Positions 1 through 8,192 of a stretch of DNA of 28,729 nucleotides are shown in pieces (position 1 is the first letter of the stretch; each line of letters starts with the position of its first letter). The translations under genes and the position numbers were made by a program. Source of the DNA: RYN-433 sp036558265 (GTDB taxonomy: Bacteria; Planctomycetota; Phycisphaerae; Tepidisphaerales; Tepidisphaeraceae); NCBI GenBank assembly GCA_036558265.1, contig DATBFY010000430.1, forward strand, positions 1-28,729. The letters are read 5' to 3'. The notes below the pieces were generated by a model, which worked only from the letters and a program-made list of their open reading frames with translations, was not told the DNA's origin and did not search any database.

Positions 1-40
1 CAGGCAACACGCCCTTACAGGTCATCGGTAGAGGAAATCA

Positions 41-1309
41 GTGACCCGGATGCTCAACAGGCACGTTGTGCCGGCGCTGACGACGCTCAGCGAGAACACG
101 TACATGTCCGCGATCCGCGCCGGCATGGTGGCGGTGGTGCCGCTGACGATCATCGGCGGGCTGTTCATGATCGTCGCGTACCTGCCGGTGCCGGGATGGG
201 AGGCGCGCGTCGCGCGGTATCTTCCGCTGTTGCAGATCCCGGTGAAGGCCACGTTCGGCTTGCTGGCGGTGGTCGCCTGCTTCTCGATTGCGCACGACCT
301 GGGCAAGCGGCTGAACCAGGACCCGGTCGTGAGTGCGACGATCGCCCTCGTCATCTTCCTGATGCTTCAGATCAACGCCGCGGAGCCGGACCTGGTGTTC
401 GAGAAGGAGAGCCTGGGTTCCCGGGGACTGTTCACGGCCATCCTGGTGGCCCTGATCTGCGTCCGGGTTCAGAAGCTGTTTACCGACTGGAACCTGGTGA
501 TCCGGATGCCGGCCAGCGTGCCGGCGATCGTGTACGAGTCGTTCCTGTCGCTGGTGCCGCTGTTCTTCCTGGTGGTGGTGTTCTGGCTGATCCGCTTTGC
601 GCTGGGGGTGGACATCAACCATCTGGTGCAACGTGCGTTCAGCCCGCTGGTCTTCGCGCTTAATACGCTGCCGGGAATCCTGGTTTACGCGTTTCTGGTC
701 ACGATGTTGTGGTCGGTGGGGATCAACGGCGACAATGCCCTTGACGCCATCGTGGCGCCGATCTTCCTGCAATACCTGGCTGCCAACGTGGACGCGATGG
801 CCCACGGACAACCGCTGCCCTACGTGACGGCCAACGGCTTTTTCTCAACGTTCGTGAACGTCGGCGGCACGGGGGCGACGCTGGCGCTGGCGCTGGTGTT
901 GTGGAATTCGAAGGAACCGGGTTTTCGCAAGGTCGCGCGGCTGTCGCTGCCGACGCAGATCTTTCAGATCAACGAGCCGATCTTTTTCGGCCTGCCGATC
1001 GTGCTCAATCCCGTGCTGATGATCCCGTACATCCTGAGCGCGCTCGTGCTGACGACGGGCACTTATCTGCTGATGCAGTTCGGCATCATCCAGCGGCCGT
1101 TCGTCAACGTCCCGTGGACGACCCCGCCGATCATCGGGCATTACCTGGTTTCGGGCGGGGACTGGCGGGCCGCCGCGTGGGGCGCGATTTCCATCGTGCT
1201 CGGCATGACGATCTACTTCCCGTTCGCCAGGGCGGCCGAGCGACAACGCCTGATCGCCGAGCTGCAGACCCAGGCCGCCGAGGAGGAACCGTCCAATGCC
1301 GCCATTTAG
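41..1309 (+). CDS. PTS-type sugar transporter, EIIC permease component (cellobiose/lactose-like)
   Basis: A 422-residue polytopic inner-membrane protein of the PTS EIIC superfamily, which in complete systems moves a sugar across the membrane while EIIB phosphorylates it. The sequence shows about ten hydrophobic segments. Family-typical loops are NGDNALDAI near residue 229, a glycine-rich NVGGTGATLAL near 273, and NEPIFFGLPIVLNPVLMIPY near 312, which matches the conserved NEPI region of EIIC proteins. Start: GTG at 41, with GAGGA about six bases upstream; an ATG at 50 is less well spaced. A TAG at 29-31 in another frame may end an upstream gene. No EIIA, EIIB, HPr or EI gene is in the window, so phosphotransfer is not shown and the protein may act as a permease alone. 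The C-terminus overlaps the next gene by 14 bases, implying translational coupling. Family assignment is fairly sure; the substrate is unknown. Confidence 0.85.
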   Translation: MTRMLNRHVVPALTTLSENTYMSAIRAGMVAVVPLTIIGGLFMIVAYLPVPGWEARVARYLPLLQIPVKATFGLLAVVACFSIAHDLGKRLNQDPVVSATIALVIFLMLQINAAEPDLVFEKESLGSRGLFTAILVALICVRVQKLFTDWNLVIRMPASVPAIVYESFLSLVPLFFLVVVFWLIRFALGVDINHLVQRAFSPLVFALNTLPGILVYAFLVTMLWSVGINGDNALDAIVAPIFLQYLAANVDAMAHGQPLPYVTANGFFSTFVNVGGTGATLALALVLWNSKEPGFRKVARLSLPTQIFQINEPIFFGLPIVLNPVLMIPYILSALVLTTGTYLLMQFGIIQRPFVNVPWTTPPIIGHYLVSGGDWRAAAWGAISIVLGMTIYFPFARAAERQRLIAELQTQAAEEEPSNAAI

Positions 1310-2945
1310 ATTCTGGGCGTCGTGCGTTTGCCTTTGCGCGCTGGTGACGGCGGGCGCGCAAGCTCAGGCGACGAACACGTACCGGCAGAAGGTGCGCACC
1401 TTTCACTCCGCCGAAGAATTCGCCCGAATGACCGGCGGCAAGGTCCGCATCGAGCGCCAGCTCGACCGGCAACAGGAGGTCGCGCTTCGGCTGGCCGTCA
1501 TGCGCTGGCCTACCACGCAGTTCACGCTCATTGCCGTCCAATCGCCGTCGGTCACCTGGGTCGGCACGCAACAGGGCGCCATCCGCCTCAGCGGCGCCAA
1601 TCATTCGCTGGAGTATTTCGCCGGCCGGCGCTGGCTTCCCGACGATCACGTCACGGGCATCAGTTTGGACGGCGATGCCACGTGGATCCAGACGCCCAGG
1701 GGATATTCGCGGATCGAGTACAAGGCGATGACGCTCGCCGACAAGTCGCGCGTGTTCGTCGACCGCGTGCAGCGGCGGCACAACCGCTGGGGACTGACGG
1801 CGGATTCGCAGCTTCGCGTTCCGGGCGACGTCTCGACCAACCAGATGGTCTCGACGGACAACGACGGGCTGTGGACGGCGATGTACGTCGCCGCCGAGTG
1901 TTTCCGCTTCAAGGTCACGGGGGACGCGGATGCGCGCGAGAACGCGCGGCGTGGGATGCGGGCCATTATCCGCCTCGAATCGATCACGGGCATCGCGGGC
2001 TTTCCGGCGCGCTCGTTCATCAAGGTGGGCCAGGACCTGCCGCCCGGCGACGGCGAGTGGCACGACACGCCGGACAAGCTTTGGCGCTGGAAGGGGGACA
2101 CCAGCTCGGATGAAATCGTCGGGCATTACTTCGTCTACCCGATCTATTACGACCTGGTCGCCGATGACGATGAAAAGCCCGTCCTGCGCGGCGTGATCGA
2201 CCGCATCACCAATCACATCCTCGATCACCACTACCAGTTGGTGGATCTGGATGGCAAGCGAACGACCTGGGGCTATTGGGGGCCGGATGCGATCTGGGAA
2301 GATCCGGACGAAACCGGGATCCGCGCCCTGCACATCCTCTCGCACCTGCGCGTCGCGCTGCACCTGGCCGGCAGCGTGCCCAATCGAGCCAGGTACCAGG
2401 CCGCCTATGACGACCTGATCGCGAACCAGAAGTACCACCTCCTGACGCGCAACCAGAAGATCATGGTTCCGGGCTTGATCAACCACTCCGACGACGAGCT
2501 GGCCTTTCTCTCCTATTACCCGCTGCTCTGCTACGAGACGGATCCCAAGCTGCTGGCGGTCTACAGGCAGAGCCTCGAGCGAAGCTGGCAGATCGAGCGT
2601 CCGGAGCGAAACCCGCTGTGGAACTTCATCTACGCCGCCGGCTCGGGCGCGCGGGAGTTTGATAAGTCCGAATCGCTCCGCACTCTCCACGAGATCCCGA
2701 TGGACACGATCGAGTGGGCGGTCACCAACTCACACCGCCTGGACGTGCCGATCGACCCACTGAGCGATCGCTTCCACCACAAACAATCGCTGATCGTGTT
2801 GCCCTACGACGAACTGCCCATGAGCAAGTGGAACGGCAATCCGTACAGCCTGGACGGCGGGGGCGGCGGCCACAACGAGGACGACGGCGCGTACTTCCTG
2901 CTGCCGTACTGGATGGGGCGGTACCATAAGCTGATCGACCCGTAG
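1296..2945 (+). CDS. Large secreted protein, probably alpha/alpha-barrel (glycosidase-like) fold
   Basis: A 549-residue protein with a signal peptide (hydrophobic stretch at residues 7-22, likely cleavage after GAQA, about residue 24). It should act outside the cytoplasmic membrane. The ATG at 1296 lies inside the end of the EIIC gene, with GAGGAGG about ten bases upstream, which supports the start and translational coupling. Near residues 84-100 there is one propeller-like stretch, TWVGTQQGAIRLS, as in two-component-regulator propellers. From about residue 185 it has aromatic-rich helices (LWTAMYVAAECFRFKVTGD, then DARENARRGMRAI), reminiscent of six-hairpin glycosidases or heparinase-like toroids. 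The C-terminal part holds glycines (DGGGGGHNEDDGAY) and ends in a W-rich segment. I do not recognise a named family. Coupling to a sugar permease makes a role in carbohydrate processing plausible, but that is inference. Confidence 0.75.
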   Translation: MPPFRFWASCVCLCALVTAGAQAQATNTYRQKVRTFHSAEEFARMTGGKVRIERQLDRQQEVALRLAVMRWPTTQFTLIAVQSPSVTWVGTQQGAIRLSGANHSLEYFAGRRWLPDDHVTGISLDGDATWIQTPRGYSRIEYKAMTLADKSRVFVDRVQRRHNRWGLTADSQLRVPGDVSTNQMVSTDNDGLWTAMYVAAECFRFKVTGDADARENARRGMRAIIRLESITGIAGFPARSFIKVGQDLPPGDGEWHDTPDKLWRWKGDTSSDEIVGHYFVYPIYYDLVADDDEKPVLRGVIDRITNHILDHHYQLVDLDGKRTTWGYWGPDAIWEDPDETGIRALHILSHLRVALHLAGSVPNRARYQAAYDDLIANQKYHLLTRNQKIMVPGLINHSDDELAFLSYYPLLCYETDPKLLAVYRQSLERSWQIERPERNPLWNFIYAAGSGAREFDKSESLRTLHEIPMDTIEWAVTNSHRLDVPIDPLSDRFHHKQSLIVLPYDELPMSKWNGNPYSLDGGGGGHNEDDGAYFLLPYWMGRYHKLIDP

Positions 2946-2983
2946 CGCGGAGGACCGACCCCGCGATGGAGACGTGACACAAC

Positions 2984-3874
2984 ATGATGCCCAGGATGAT
3001 CGTCAATCGCCATTTGCTGGCTGCATGGTTGATGCTGTTCGCGGTTGCGGCCTCTGGCGCCGATCCCGTCGCCGGCGACCGCGCGTTGCGCCTGGATTGG
3101 AAGGAGAACATCCTGACGATCTCGGGGCCGGATTTGCCGGGTCGGGAGATGCGGGTTTTGTACATCGAGGCTTACTGCCGGCTCGGGGCTCATGATCGCA
3201 AGTGGCAGGAGACGACGATCGGCCACCGCACGCGGTTGGTGTCCCGCGCTGAAGACGGGCACTCGCTTGTGCTGGAGTGCACCCTCAGCGACGGCGTGCG
3301 CGTGCGGCACGAGATCCGGGGCGGGGCGGACGAGGTGGATTTTGGCATCACGGCCACGAACCCGACGGACAAGACGTCGCAGGCGCAGTGGGCGCAGCCG
3401 TGCGTGCGGGTGGACGCGTTCACCGGGCGGGACAAGAACAACTACGTGGACAAGTGCTTCATCTTTCTCGACGGAAAACTGACGCGCATGCCGATGCGCA
3501 ACTGGGCCACGACCGCCCTCTACACGCCCGGCCAGGTGTGGTGCCCGAAGGGGCTGGACCGGGCGGACATGAACCCCCGGCCGCTGAGCGACGCGGTGCC
3601 GGACAACAGCCTGATCGGGTGTTTCTCCGCGGATGAGAAGCGGATGATGGCGATCGCGTTCGAGCCGTGCCACGAGTTGTTCCAGGGGATTGCCGCCTGC
3701 CTTCATTCGGACTTCCGCATCGGCGGGCTGGCGCCGGGGGAGTCGAAGCGCGTGCACGGGAAGATCTACATCGTGCCCAATGACGTGGAGGGGTTGTTGC
3801 GGCGGTATCACAAGGATTTTCCAGAGCAGGCGAACGGCGCTGGCGGCGGCCGTGATTCTCCGAAGCGAGACTGA
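2984..3874 (+). CDS. Secreted hypothetical protein, beta-rich
   Basis: A 296-residue protein with an N-terminal signal peptide (LLAAWLMLFAVAASGA, cleavage near residue 26), so it is probably periplasmic or exported. The body looks beta-rich, with alternating hydrophobic strands such as LRLDWKENILTISG, SLVLECTLSDGVRVRHEI and DEVDFGITATNPTD, which resembles beta-sandwich or mutarotase-like carbohydrate-associated proteins, but no catalytic motif is evident. It lies 38 bases after the preceding secreted protein in the same orientation and probably belongs to the same transcript. Starts at 2984, 2987 or 2996 are all possible, and none has a well-placed Shine-Dalgarno sequence. A run of nine C lies just after the stop. 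Function is not recognised; alternatives include a lectin-like accessory protein. Confidence 0.7.
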   Translation: MMPRMIVNRHLLAAWLMLFAVAASGADPVAGDRALRLDWKENILTISGPDLPGREMRVLYIEAYCRLGAHDRKWQETTIGHRTRLVSRAEDGHSLVLECTLSDGVRVRHEIRGGADEVDFGITATNPTDKTSQAQWAQPCVRVDAFTGRDKNNYVDKCFIFLDGKLTRMPMRNWATTALYTPGQVWCPKGLDRADMNPRPLSDAVPDNSLIGCFSADEKRMMAIAFEPCHELFQGIAACLHSDFRIGGLAPGESKRVHGKIYIVPNDVEGLLRRYHKDFPEQANGAGGGRDSPKRD

Positions 3875-3936
3875 AATCGGATCCCTGCCCCCCCCCGCGC
3901 GCGAATGGCGGGAGGGGCGGTTTGTTTCTGCGGCGT

Positions 3937-3942
3937 TACAAT
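3937..3942 (+). promoter_or_regulatory. -10-like hexamer for a leaderless start
   Basis: TACAAT lies six bases before the ATG at 3949, so transcription would begin at or next to the start codon. No Shine-Dalgarno sequence precedes that ATG and no good -35 box is visible. Confidence 0.35.
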
Positions 3943-3948
3943 CTCTCG

Positions 3949-4569
3949 ATGCGCCGCGTCCGTCACATCCTCCTGAATGTCGTGACCGTGATGTCGCTGC
4001 TGCTTTGCGTGGGGACCGGCGCATTGTGGATCACCGCGTTATCGGGATACGACTGGATGTTCCGCGCGGCAGGCCAGGACGGTCGCGTCTGGTCGGCCCG
4101 GCATGATGCGCGTCGTGGGCGACTCATGTTGGTGTCGGTCGCCCCATGGCCACATCCGCGGATGTCGATGTGGTCGGTGGGTCGCCGTCCAGACACGGCG
4201 CCTGCGCGGGGGATCGTGGTTCAGGTGGGGGCGGACCCCAGCCGTACGCGTCACCTGTCGCAATGGGAGGTGCCGGGGTTGCTCGTCCTGCACAACGAAT
4301 CGATCCTCCTCCTCCATTCGCCGCGGGCGGCGCCGGTCATTTACGACAAGCCGTTGTCGAACTGGATGCTTTGGGTGGCGTACTGGGTTCCGCTTACCTT
4401 GTTCTCGTTGCCCGTTCTCGCGTGGGCGACCCATCGGGTGTTACTCCAACACCGGCTGCGCGCCGGCGCCGGCCGATGTGCGTGCTGCGGTTACGACCTT
4501 CGCGCGACGCCGGATCGGTGTCCGGAATGCGGGATGGTTCAAAAAATCGGCGGGAAAGATTTGGTCTGA
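3949..4569 (+). CDS. Membrane protein with C-terminal zinc ribbon (planctomycete family)
   Basis: A 206-residue protein with an N-terminal membrane helix (about residues 6-32), an extracytoplasmic region of about 100 residues, a second helix (WMLWVAYWVPLTLFSLPVLA), a basic stretch, and a cytoplasmic four-cysteine ribbon CACCGYDLRATPDRCPECG at the C-terminus. The two CxxC pairs should bind one zinc ion. The same layout recurs at 21424-22008. In my knowledge the CGYDLRATPxRCPECG tail is common in Phycisphaerae proteins, but no function is established. ATG at 3949 is chosen because the protein then begins with a short basic segment before the helix; an in-frame TTG at 3922 preceded by GGAGGGG is an alternative that adds nine residues. 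It ends 24 bases before the aldo/keto reductase. Confidence 0.75.
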   Translation: MRRVRHILLNVVTVMSLLLCVGTGALWITALSGYDWMFRAAGQDGRVWSARHDARRGRLMLVSVAPWPHPRMSMWSVGRRPDTAPARGIVVQVGADPSRTRHLSQWEVPGLLVLHNESILLLHSPRAAPVIYDKPLSNWMLWVAYWVPLTLFSLPVLAWATHRVLLQHRLRAGAGRCACCGYDLRATPDRCPECGMVQKIGGKDLV

Positions 4570-4581
4570 GCGACGGCCGCC

Positions 4582-4587
4582 TATCAT
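4582..4587 (+). promoter_or_regulatory. -10-like hexamer before the aldo/keto reductase
   Basis: TATCAT ends six bases before the ATG at 4594, again a leaderless spacing. A weak -35-like TTGGTC lies at 4561-4566 across the end of the preceding gene, with a rather short 15-base spacer. Confidence 0.35.
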
Positions 4588-4593
4588 CCGACT

Positions 4594-5577
4594 ATGCGCT
4601 ACCGCACACTCGGCAAGACTGGCATCCGCGTCAGCGAGGTGGGCTTTGGGGCCTGGGGGATCGGCGGCGAGTGGGGGCCGAAGGATGATGCGCAGGCGCT
4701 GGCGTCGCTGCGCCACGCGTTGGATCGCGGCGTGACGTTTCTCGACACGGCCGCGGTCTACGGCGACGGTCACAGCGAGACGCTGATCGGGCAGGCGGTC
4801 GCGGGGCGGCGCGACCAGGTGGTGATCGCGTCCAAGATCCCGCCTAAGACCTTCAAGTGGCCGGTGCTCCCGCGCGACCGGGCGCGGGACACGTTTCCCA
4901 GCAGTTGGGTGGTCGAGCAGACCGAGCAGTCTTTGCGGCGCCTGCGGACGGACTACCTCGACCTGCAGCAGTTTCACGCCTGGACGCCGGCGTATACGCA
5001 CGAGATCGACTGGCTCGCGGGAGTCGAGCGGCTCAAGCGCGAGGGGAAGATCCGCGCCTGGGGCGTGTCGGCGAACGACTGGGATCCGTACGGGACGACC
5101 GGCCTGGTCGAGTCGGGGATGGTCGATGCCGTCCAGGTCATCTACAACATTTTCGAGCAGCGCCCGCGCGAGCAATTGCTTCCCGCGGCCGCGAAGCACA
5201 ACGTCGGCATCATCGTCCGCGTGCCGTTCGAGGAAGGGCTGCTGACGGGCGAGATGGGTCCCAATTACGCGTTCGCGCCCGGGGACTGGCGCAAGGACTG
5301 GCTGACCCCCGAGCGGCTTACGGAGGCCAAGCGCCGCACGGATGCGCTGCGACCGTTCCTCGATACCGCGGACACGCCCACACTGGCGTCCCTGGCGCTC
5401 AAGTTCTGCCTGGCCGAGCCGGTGGTCTCGACGGTGATCCCGGGCATGCGGCGGCTGCGGAACGTGGACGCCAACGTGGAGGCGTCGAATTCGCGGCCGC
5501 TGGACGCCGGCACCGTCTCGCGGCTCGGGGAACACCAGTTCGTGCACGGGTGGGCGTATCCGTGGGCGCAGGACTGA
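4594..5577 (+). CDS. Aldo/keto reductase
   Basis: A 327-residue cytoplasmic NAD(P)H-dependent oxidoreductase of the aldo/keto reductase superfamily, expected to reduce aldehydes or ketones of sugars or small metabolites. It starts with the family signature RTLGKTGIRVSEVGFGAWGI. The catalytic tetrad is visible as D51 and Y56 (DTAAVYGDG), K81 (IASKIPP) and H128 (LQQFHAW). The C-terminal part has the usual cofactor-binding segment around STVIPGMRRLRNVDAN. Length and order fit a complete (alpha/beta)8 barrel. It is most like the bacterial YajO/IolS-type single-domain enzymes, but the substrate cannot be read from sequence. No Shine-Dalgarno sequence precedes the ATG; a -10-like TATCAT lies six bases upstream, suggesting an own leaderless promoter. 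Confidence 0.92.
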   Translation: MRYRTLGKTGIRVSEVGFGAWGIGGEWGPKDDAQALASLRHALDRGVTFLDTAAVYGDGHSETLIGQAVAGRRDQVVIASKIPPKTFKWPVLPRDRARDTFPSSWVVEQTEQSLRRLRTDYLDLQQFHAWTPAYTHEIDWLAGVERLKREGKIRAWGVSANDWDPYGTTGLVESGMVDAVQVIYNIFEQRPREQLLPAAAKHNVGIIVRVPFEEGLLTGEMGPNYAFAPGDWRKDWLTPERLTEAKRRTDALRPFLDTADTPTLASLALKFCLAEPVVSTVIPGMRRLRNVDANVEASNSRPLDAGTVSRLGEHQFVHGWAYPWAQD

Positions 5578-5622
5578 GTTCGGCGGGTGATGCTTGCGAC
5601 CGGCGCGCCGCGGTGGCCGGAG

Positions 5623-6243
5623 TTAGCAGAGACCGCGGACGAAGAATAGCCAGGCGAAATACGTCGCGATGACCCCGTTGATCAGCAGCGCGAACGCGCA
5701 GGTTCCGGCGTCAGGGGACCGTCCCCGCGCGATGCCCACGGTGGCCAGCAACATCCCGATCACCGGCGCGATCACTCCGCCGCACAGGAACAACGGCCCG
5801 TTACGCGTCACCCAGCCCGCCGCCGGCACCGCAACGCAGGCGAGGGACAAAAGGGCAAAGACGCCCGCGGCGATGCCGGACGCGCCGCTGCTGGGATCGG
5901 TTTCGGATTGGCGCGAATGGTAGTCCAGCGCCGGAATGCTCAACGGACGGGTTGGCCTTGGATTGGCCTTCGCCAGTTCCAGGACCTTTTTGAGCTCCGG
6001 CACGTCGAACCGTTGCGCCAGCGCCGCCAATTCGATGTCGTCCACTTCGCGGGCGGAACCGTCGTACCCCCACGGGCCGCCCCCGATCAATACGTGACTG
6101 AAATCTTTCGCGATCAGCAGCGTGACGTTGCACGATTGATATCGACGATCGCCGAGAGACGTGACCGGTCGGATGAGCAGGTAATCGTCCTCTCGAGGAC
6201 GTACGCGGTTCACCCGATCGGATCGGTGGTCAGTCACGGTCAT
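5623..6243 (-). CDS. Hypothetical membrane protein, three C-terminal helices
   Basis: A 206-residue protein. The N-terminal half is soluble and charged, with a conserved-looking segment YQSCNVTLLIAKDFSHVLIG and ELAALAQRFDVPELKKVLEL. A linker rich in S, D and P follows. The C-terminal half has three hydrophobic helices (about residues 120-142, 148-168 and 180-202), of the small DUF4190-like type. ATG at 6243 has AAGGGG about three to eight bases upstream on the minus strand. It converges with the aldo/keto reductase and diverges from the RNA-binding protein, so it is probably a single-gene transcript. No function is recognised. Confidence 0.65.
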   Translation of the reverse strand: MTVTDHRSDRVNRVRPREDDYLLIRPVTSLGDRRYQSCNVTLLIAKDFSHVLIGGGPWGYDGSAREVDDIELAALAQRFDVPELKKVLELAKANPRPTRPLSIPALDYHSRQSETDPSSGASGIAAGVFALLSLACVAVPAAGWVTRNGPLFLCGGVIAPVIGMLLATVGIARGRSPDAGTCAFALLINGVIATYFAWLFFVRGLC

Positions 6244-6595
6244 GGCCCCTTCGACTGGCCCTTATTGATCGTCGCCACGAGCGCCGTTGAGATCTTAATA
6301 GCAAATGAAGGGGTATCCACCCGTCCTTTTGCCTTTTTTGCCCTTGGGCTCTTGCGTTTTCCAAGCCCCTCGGCAGCATCTTCCGGACAACTGGACTTCC
6401 AATCCCCAATCGGCTAGCATCTTACGACGGTTGGTTCGACGACCGAGTCTCGCGTTCGCGGTCTGCATGTTCAGCTCTCGCTTCTGCCAGTCTCTCTCGC
6501 CTGTCCTACCTCTCGGGCCCGTCGTGGGCCTCTTTCACTGTCGATCCTGAAAGCCAAACATTGGATCGATCCGCGCCCACACATAGGAACATTCC
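6244..6595 (+). other. Long intergenic region / probable 5' leader of the RRM gene
   Basis: About 350 bases without a convincing gene, between divergent genes. Weak promoter-like pairs exist (for example a TAGCAT with a TGGACT 17 bases upstream, around 6391-6421). The second half is pyrimidine-rich (6460-6515) and includes a small GGCCC-GTCGT-GGGCC hairpin at 6516-6530. Cold-regulated RNA-binding-protein genes often have long structured leaders, and this stretch would suit that, but no known riboswitch is recognised. Confidence 0.35.
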
Positions 6596-6988
6596 ATGGG
6601 TCGCAAGATTTACGTCGGGAATCTGAGCTACAACGTCACCAGCTCGGATTTGGAACAACTGTTCAACCAGCACGGCCAGGTGCAGAGCGCCGAGGTCATC
6701 TCGGATCGCACGACCGGCCGCAGCAAGGGGTTCGGCTTCGTCGAGATGTCGAGCGATGAGGAGGCGACTGCCGCCATCGCCGCGCTCAACGGCACCGAGC
6801 ACGACGGCCGCAACCTGACCGTCAACGAGGCCAAGCCCAAGGAACCCCGCAGCGGCGGGTTCGGTGGCGGCGGCGGCGGCGGTGGCCGCGGCGGCTACGG
6901 CGGTGGTGGCGGCGGCGGTGGCCGAGGCGGTTACGGCGGCGGCGGCGGTGGTCGCGGTGGCGACCGCGGTGGCCGAGGCCGCTACTAA
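6596..6988 (+). CDS. Glycine-rich RRM RNA-binding protein
   Basis: A 130-residue cytoplasmic protein with one RNA recognition motif (residues 3-80) and a glycine/arginine-rich tail. RNP2 is KIYVGNL (residues 4-10) and RNP1 is RSKGFGFVEM (about residues 43-52), both with the aromatic residues that stack on RNA. The tail (about residues 87-130) is made of GGGGRGGYGG-type repeats, as in cyanobacterial Rbp proteins and other bacterial RRM proteins that are often cold-induced RNA chaperones. ATG at 6596 is preceded by AGGA about nine bases upstream. A strong terminator follows 41 bases after the stop, and a lipid desaturase gene begins soon after. Identity is very sure; cold induction is inference. 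Confidence 0.95.
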   Translation: MGRKIYVGNLSYNVTSSDLEQLFNQHGQVQSAEVISDRTTGRSKGFGFVEMSSDEEATAAIAALNGTEHDGRNLTVNEAKPKEPRSGGFGGGGGGGGRGGYGGGGGGGGRGGYGGGGGGRGGDRGGRGRY

Positions 6989-7029
6989 GCCCCAGCCGCA
7001 TCCCTCCGCGATTGCAATGATCAGACGCC

Positions 7030-7067
7030 CGGGGGAGAGGTCGTCCCTCTCCCCCGCGGTGCTTTTT
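7030..7067 (+). terminator. Rho-independent terminator after the RRM gene
   Basis: A perfect 11-bp GC-rich stem (7030-7040 with 7046-7056) and a five-base loop TCGTC are followed, after six bases, by T5 at 7063-7067. It lies between the RRM gene and the desaturase, so it either ends the RRM transcript or attenuates read-through into the desaturase. Confidence 0.85.
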
Positions 7068-7109
7068 CTCCCGCCTGCGACGCTCGCCGCCGGGCAAGGA
7101 AGTGCGCGC

Positions 7110-8129
7110 TTGGACCTCTCGTCGGATTCGTTGATCGACATCATCGCTGCCGTGGAACCCCGCGCTACCCCCGCCGTTCACCGGGTTTCGCTGGCGCTCA
7201 AGATCACCAACCTCTTCGCGATCGTCGTGCCGTTCGTCGGGCTGATCGCGGCGTTCGTCATGCTGTGGGGCTGGGGGTTCTCCTGGACGCACCTGTTCAT
7301 CATGCTGGGGATGTACCTGGGGACGGGGTTCGGCGTCACGATCGGCTTCCACCGCCTGTTCACGCACAAGTCGTTCGAGACCAACAGGGCGCTCAAGGCC
7401 GTCCTGGCGGTGCTCGGGTCGATGGCGGTCGAAGGACCGGTGTTCAAGTGGGTCGCCCAGCACCGGCGGCACCACCAGCACTCGGACGGCGAGGAGGACC
7501 CGCACTCGCCGCACCTGCATGGCGAAGGGTTCGTGGGCATGCTCAAGGGGCTGTGGCACTCGCACTGCGGGTGGCTGTTTGACGGCGATCACCCGAAGCT
7601 GCAGGCGTACGTCCCGGACCTGATGAAGTGCCGCGTGCTCACGTGGGTGAGCGAGACGTTCACGCTCTGGGTGGTGGTCGGAATGCTGATCCCGACCCTG
7701 CTCGGGGGACTCCTGACGATGAGCTGGAGCGGTGCGCTGTTCGGGTTCGTCTGGGGCGGGCTGGCGCGGATCTTCCTGGTGCACCACGTCACCTGGAGCA
7801 TCAACTCGGTCTGCCACCTGTGGGGGAGCCGGCCGTATCGCAGCCACGACGAGTCGCGGAACAACGTGATCTTCGGGGTTCTGGGGATGGGGGAGGGATG
7901 GCACAACAACCACCACGCGTTCCCGACGTCGGCAAGACACGGGCTGGCGTGGTGGCAGGTGGACGTGAGCTACTACGTGATCCGGTTGATGGCGGTGCTG
8001 GGCCTGGCGTGGCAGGTGCGGGTGCCGGCGCCGGCGGCGATGGCGGCCAAGCGCGTGCGCCCCGCGGCGGCGACGGCGGTCGGACAGGGGCGGCGCGATC
8101 CTCTCGCCGATCGGGGTGTAAACGGTTAA
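7110..8129 (+). CDS. Fatty acid desaturase, acyl-CoA/lipid delta-9 type
   Basis: A 339-residue integral membrane di-iron desaturase that introduces a double bond into acyl chains and so raises membrane fluidity. All three histidine boxes are present: HRLFTH (residues 81-86), HRRHH (118-122) and HNNHH (265-269), between pairs of membrane helices, as in type 1 (OLE1/DesC-like) desaturases. The open frame extends upstream, but any ATG there lies before the strong terminator at 7030-7067 and in the glycine-tail shadow. TTG at 7110 has AAGGAAG at 7096-7102, seven bases away, and gives the expected length. No convincing separate promoter fits in the 40 bases after the terminator, so read-through from the RRM gene is likely. 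The C-terminal 35 residues are Ala/Pro/Arg-rich and probably disordered. Confidence 0.92.
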   Translation: MDLSSDSLIDIIAAVEPRATPAVHRVSLALKITNLFAIVVPFVGLIAAFVMLWGWGFSWTHLFIMLGMYLGTGFGVTIGFHRLFTHKSFETNRALKAVLAVLGSMAVEGPVFKWVAQHRRHHQHSDGEEDPHSPHLHGEGFVGMLKGLWHSHCGWLFDGDHPKLQAYVPDLMKCRVLTWVSETFTLWVVVGMLIPTLLGGLLTMSWSGALFGFVWGGLARIFLVHHVTWSINSVCHLWGSRPYRSHDESRNNVIFGVLGMGEGWHNNHHAFPTSARHGLAWWQVDVSYYVIRLMAVLGLAWQVRVPAPAAMAAKRVRPAAATAVGQGRRDPLADRGVNG

Positions 8130-8192
8130 GATACGGGCCACGCGCGCGTCAAGACGGACGCGCCTGCCCTGTGGGTCTGTGGAGCGAAGCTC

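Noticed and set aside
1131..2690. 519-codon open frame on the minus strand
   Set aside because: It lies antisense to the EIIC and secreted-protein genes, is Arg/Asp/Val-rich like typical GC-rich shadow frames, and has no recognisable domain.
3887..3900. Nine-C tract as a phase-variation switch
   Set aside because: It lies after the stop of one gene and before the start of the next, outside any coding frame, and not at promoter spacing that I can recognise.
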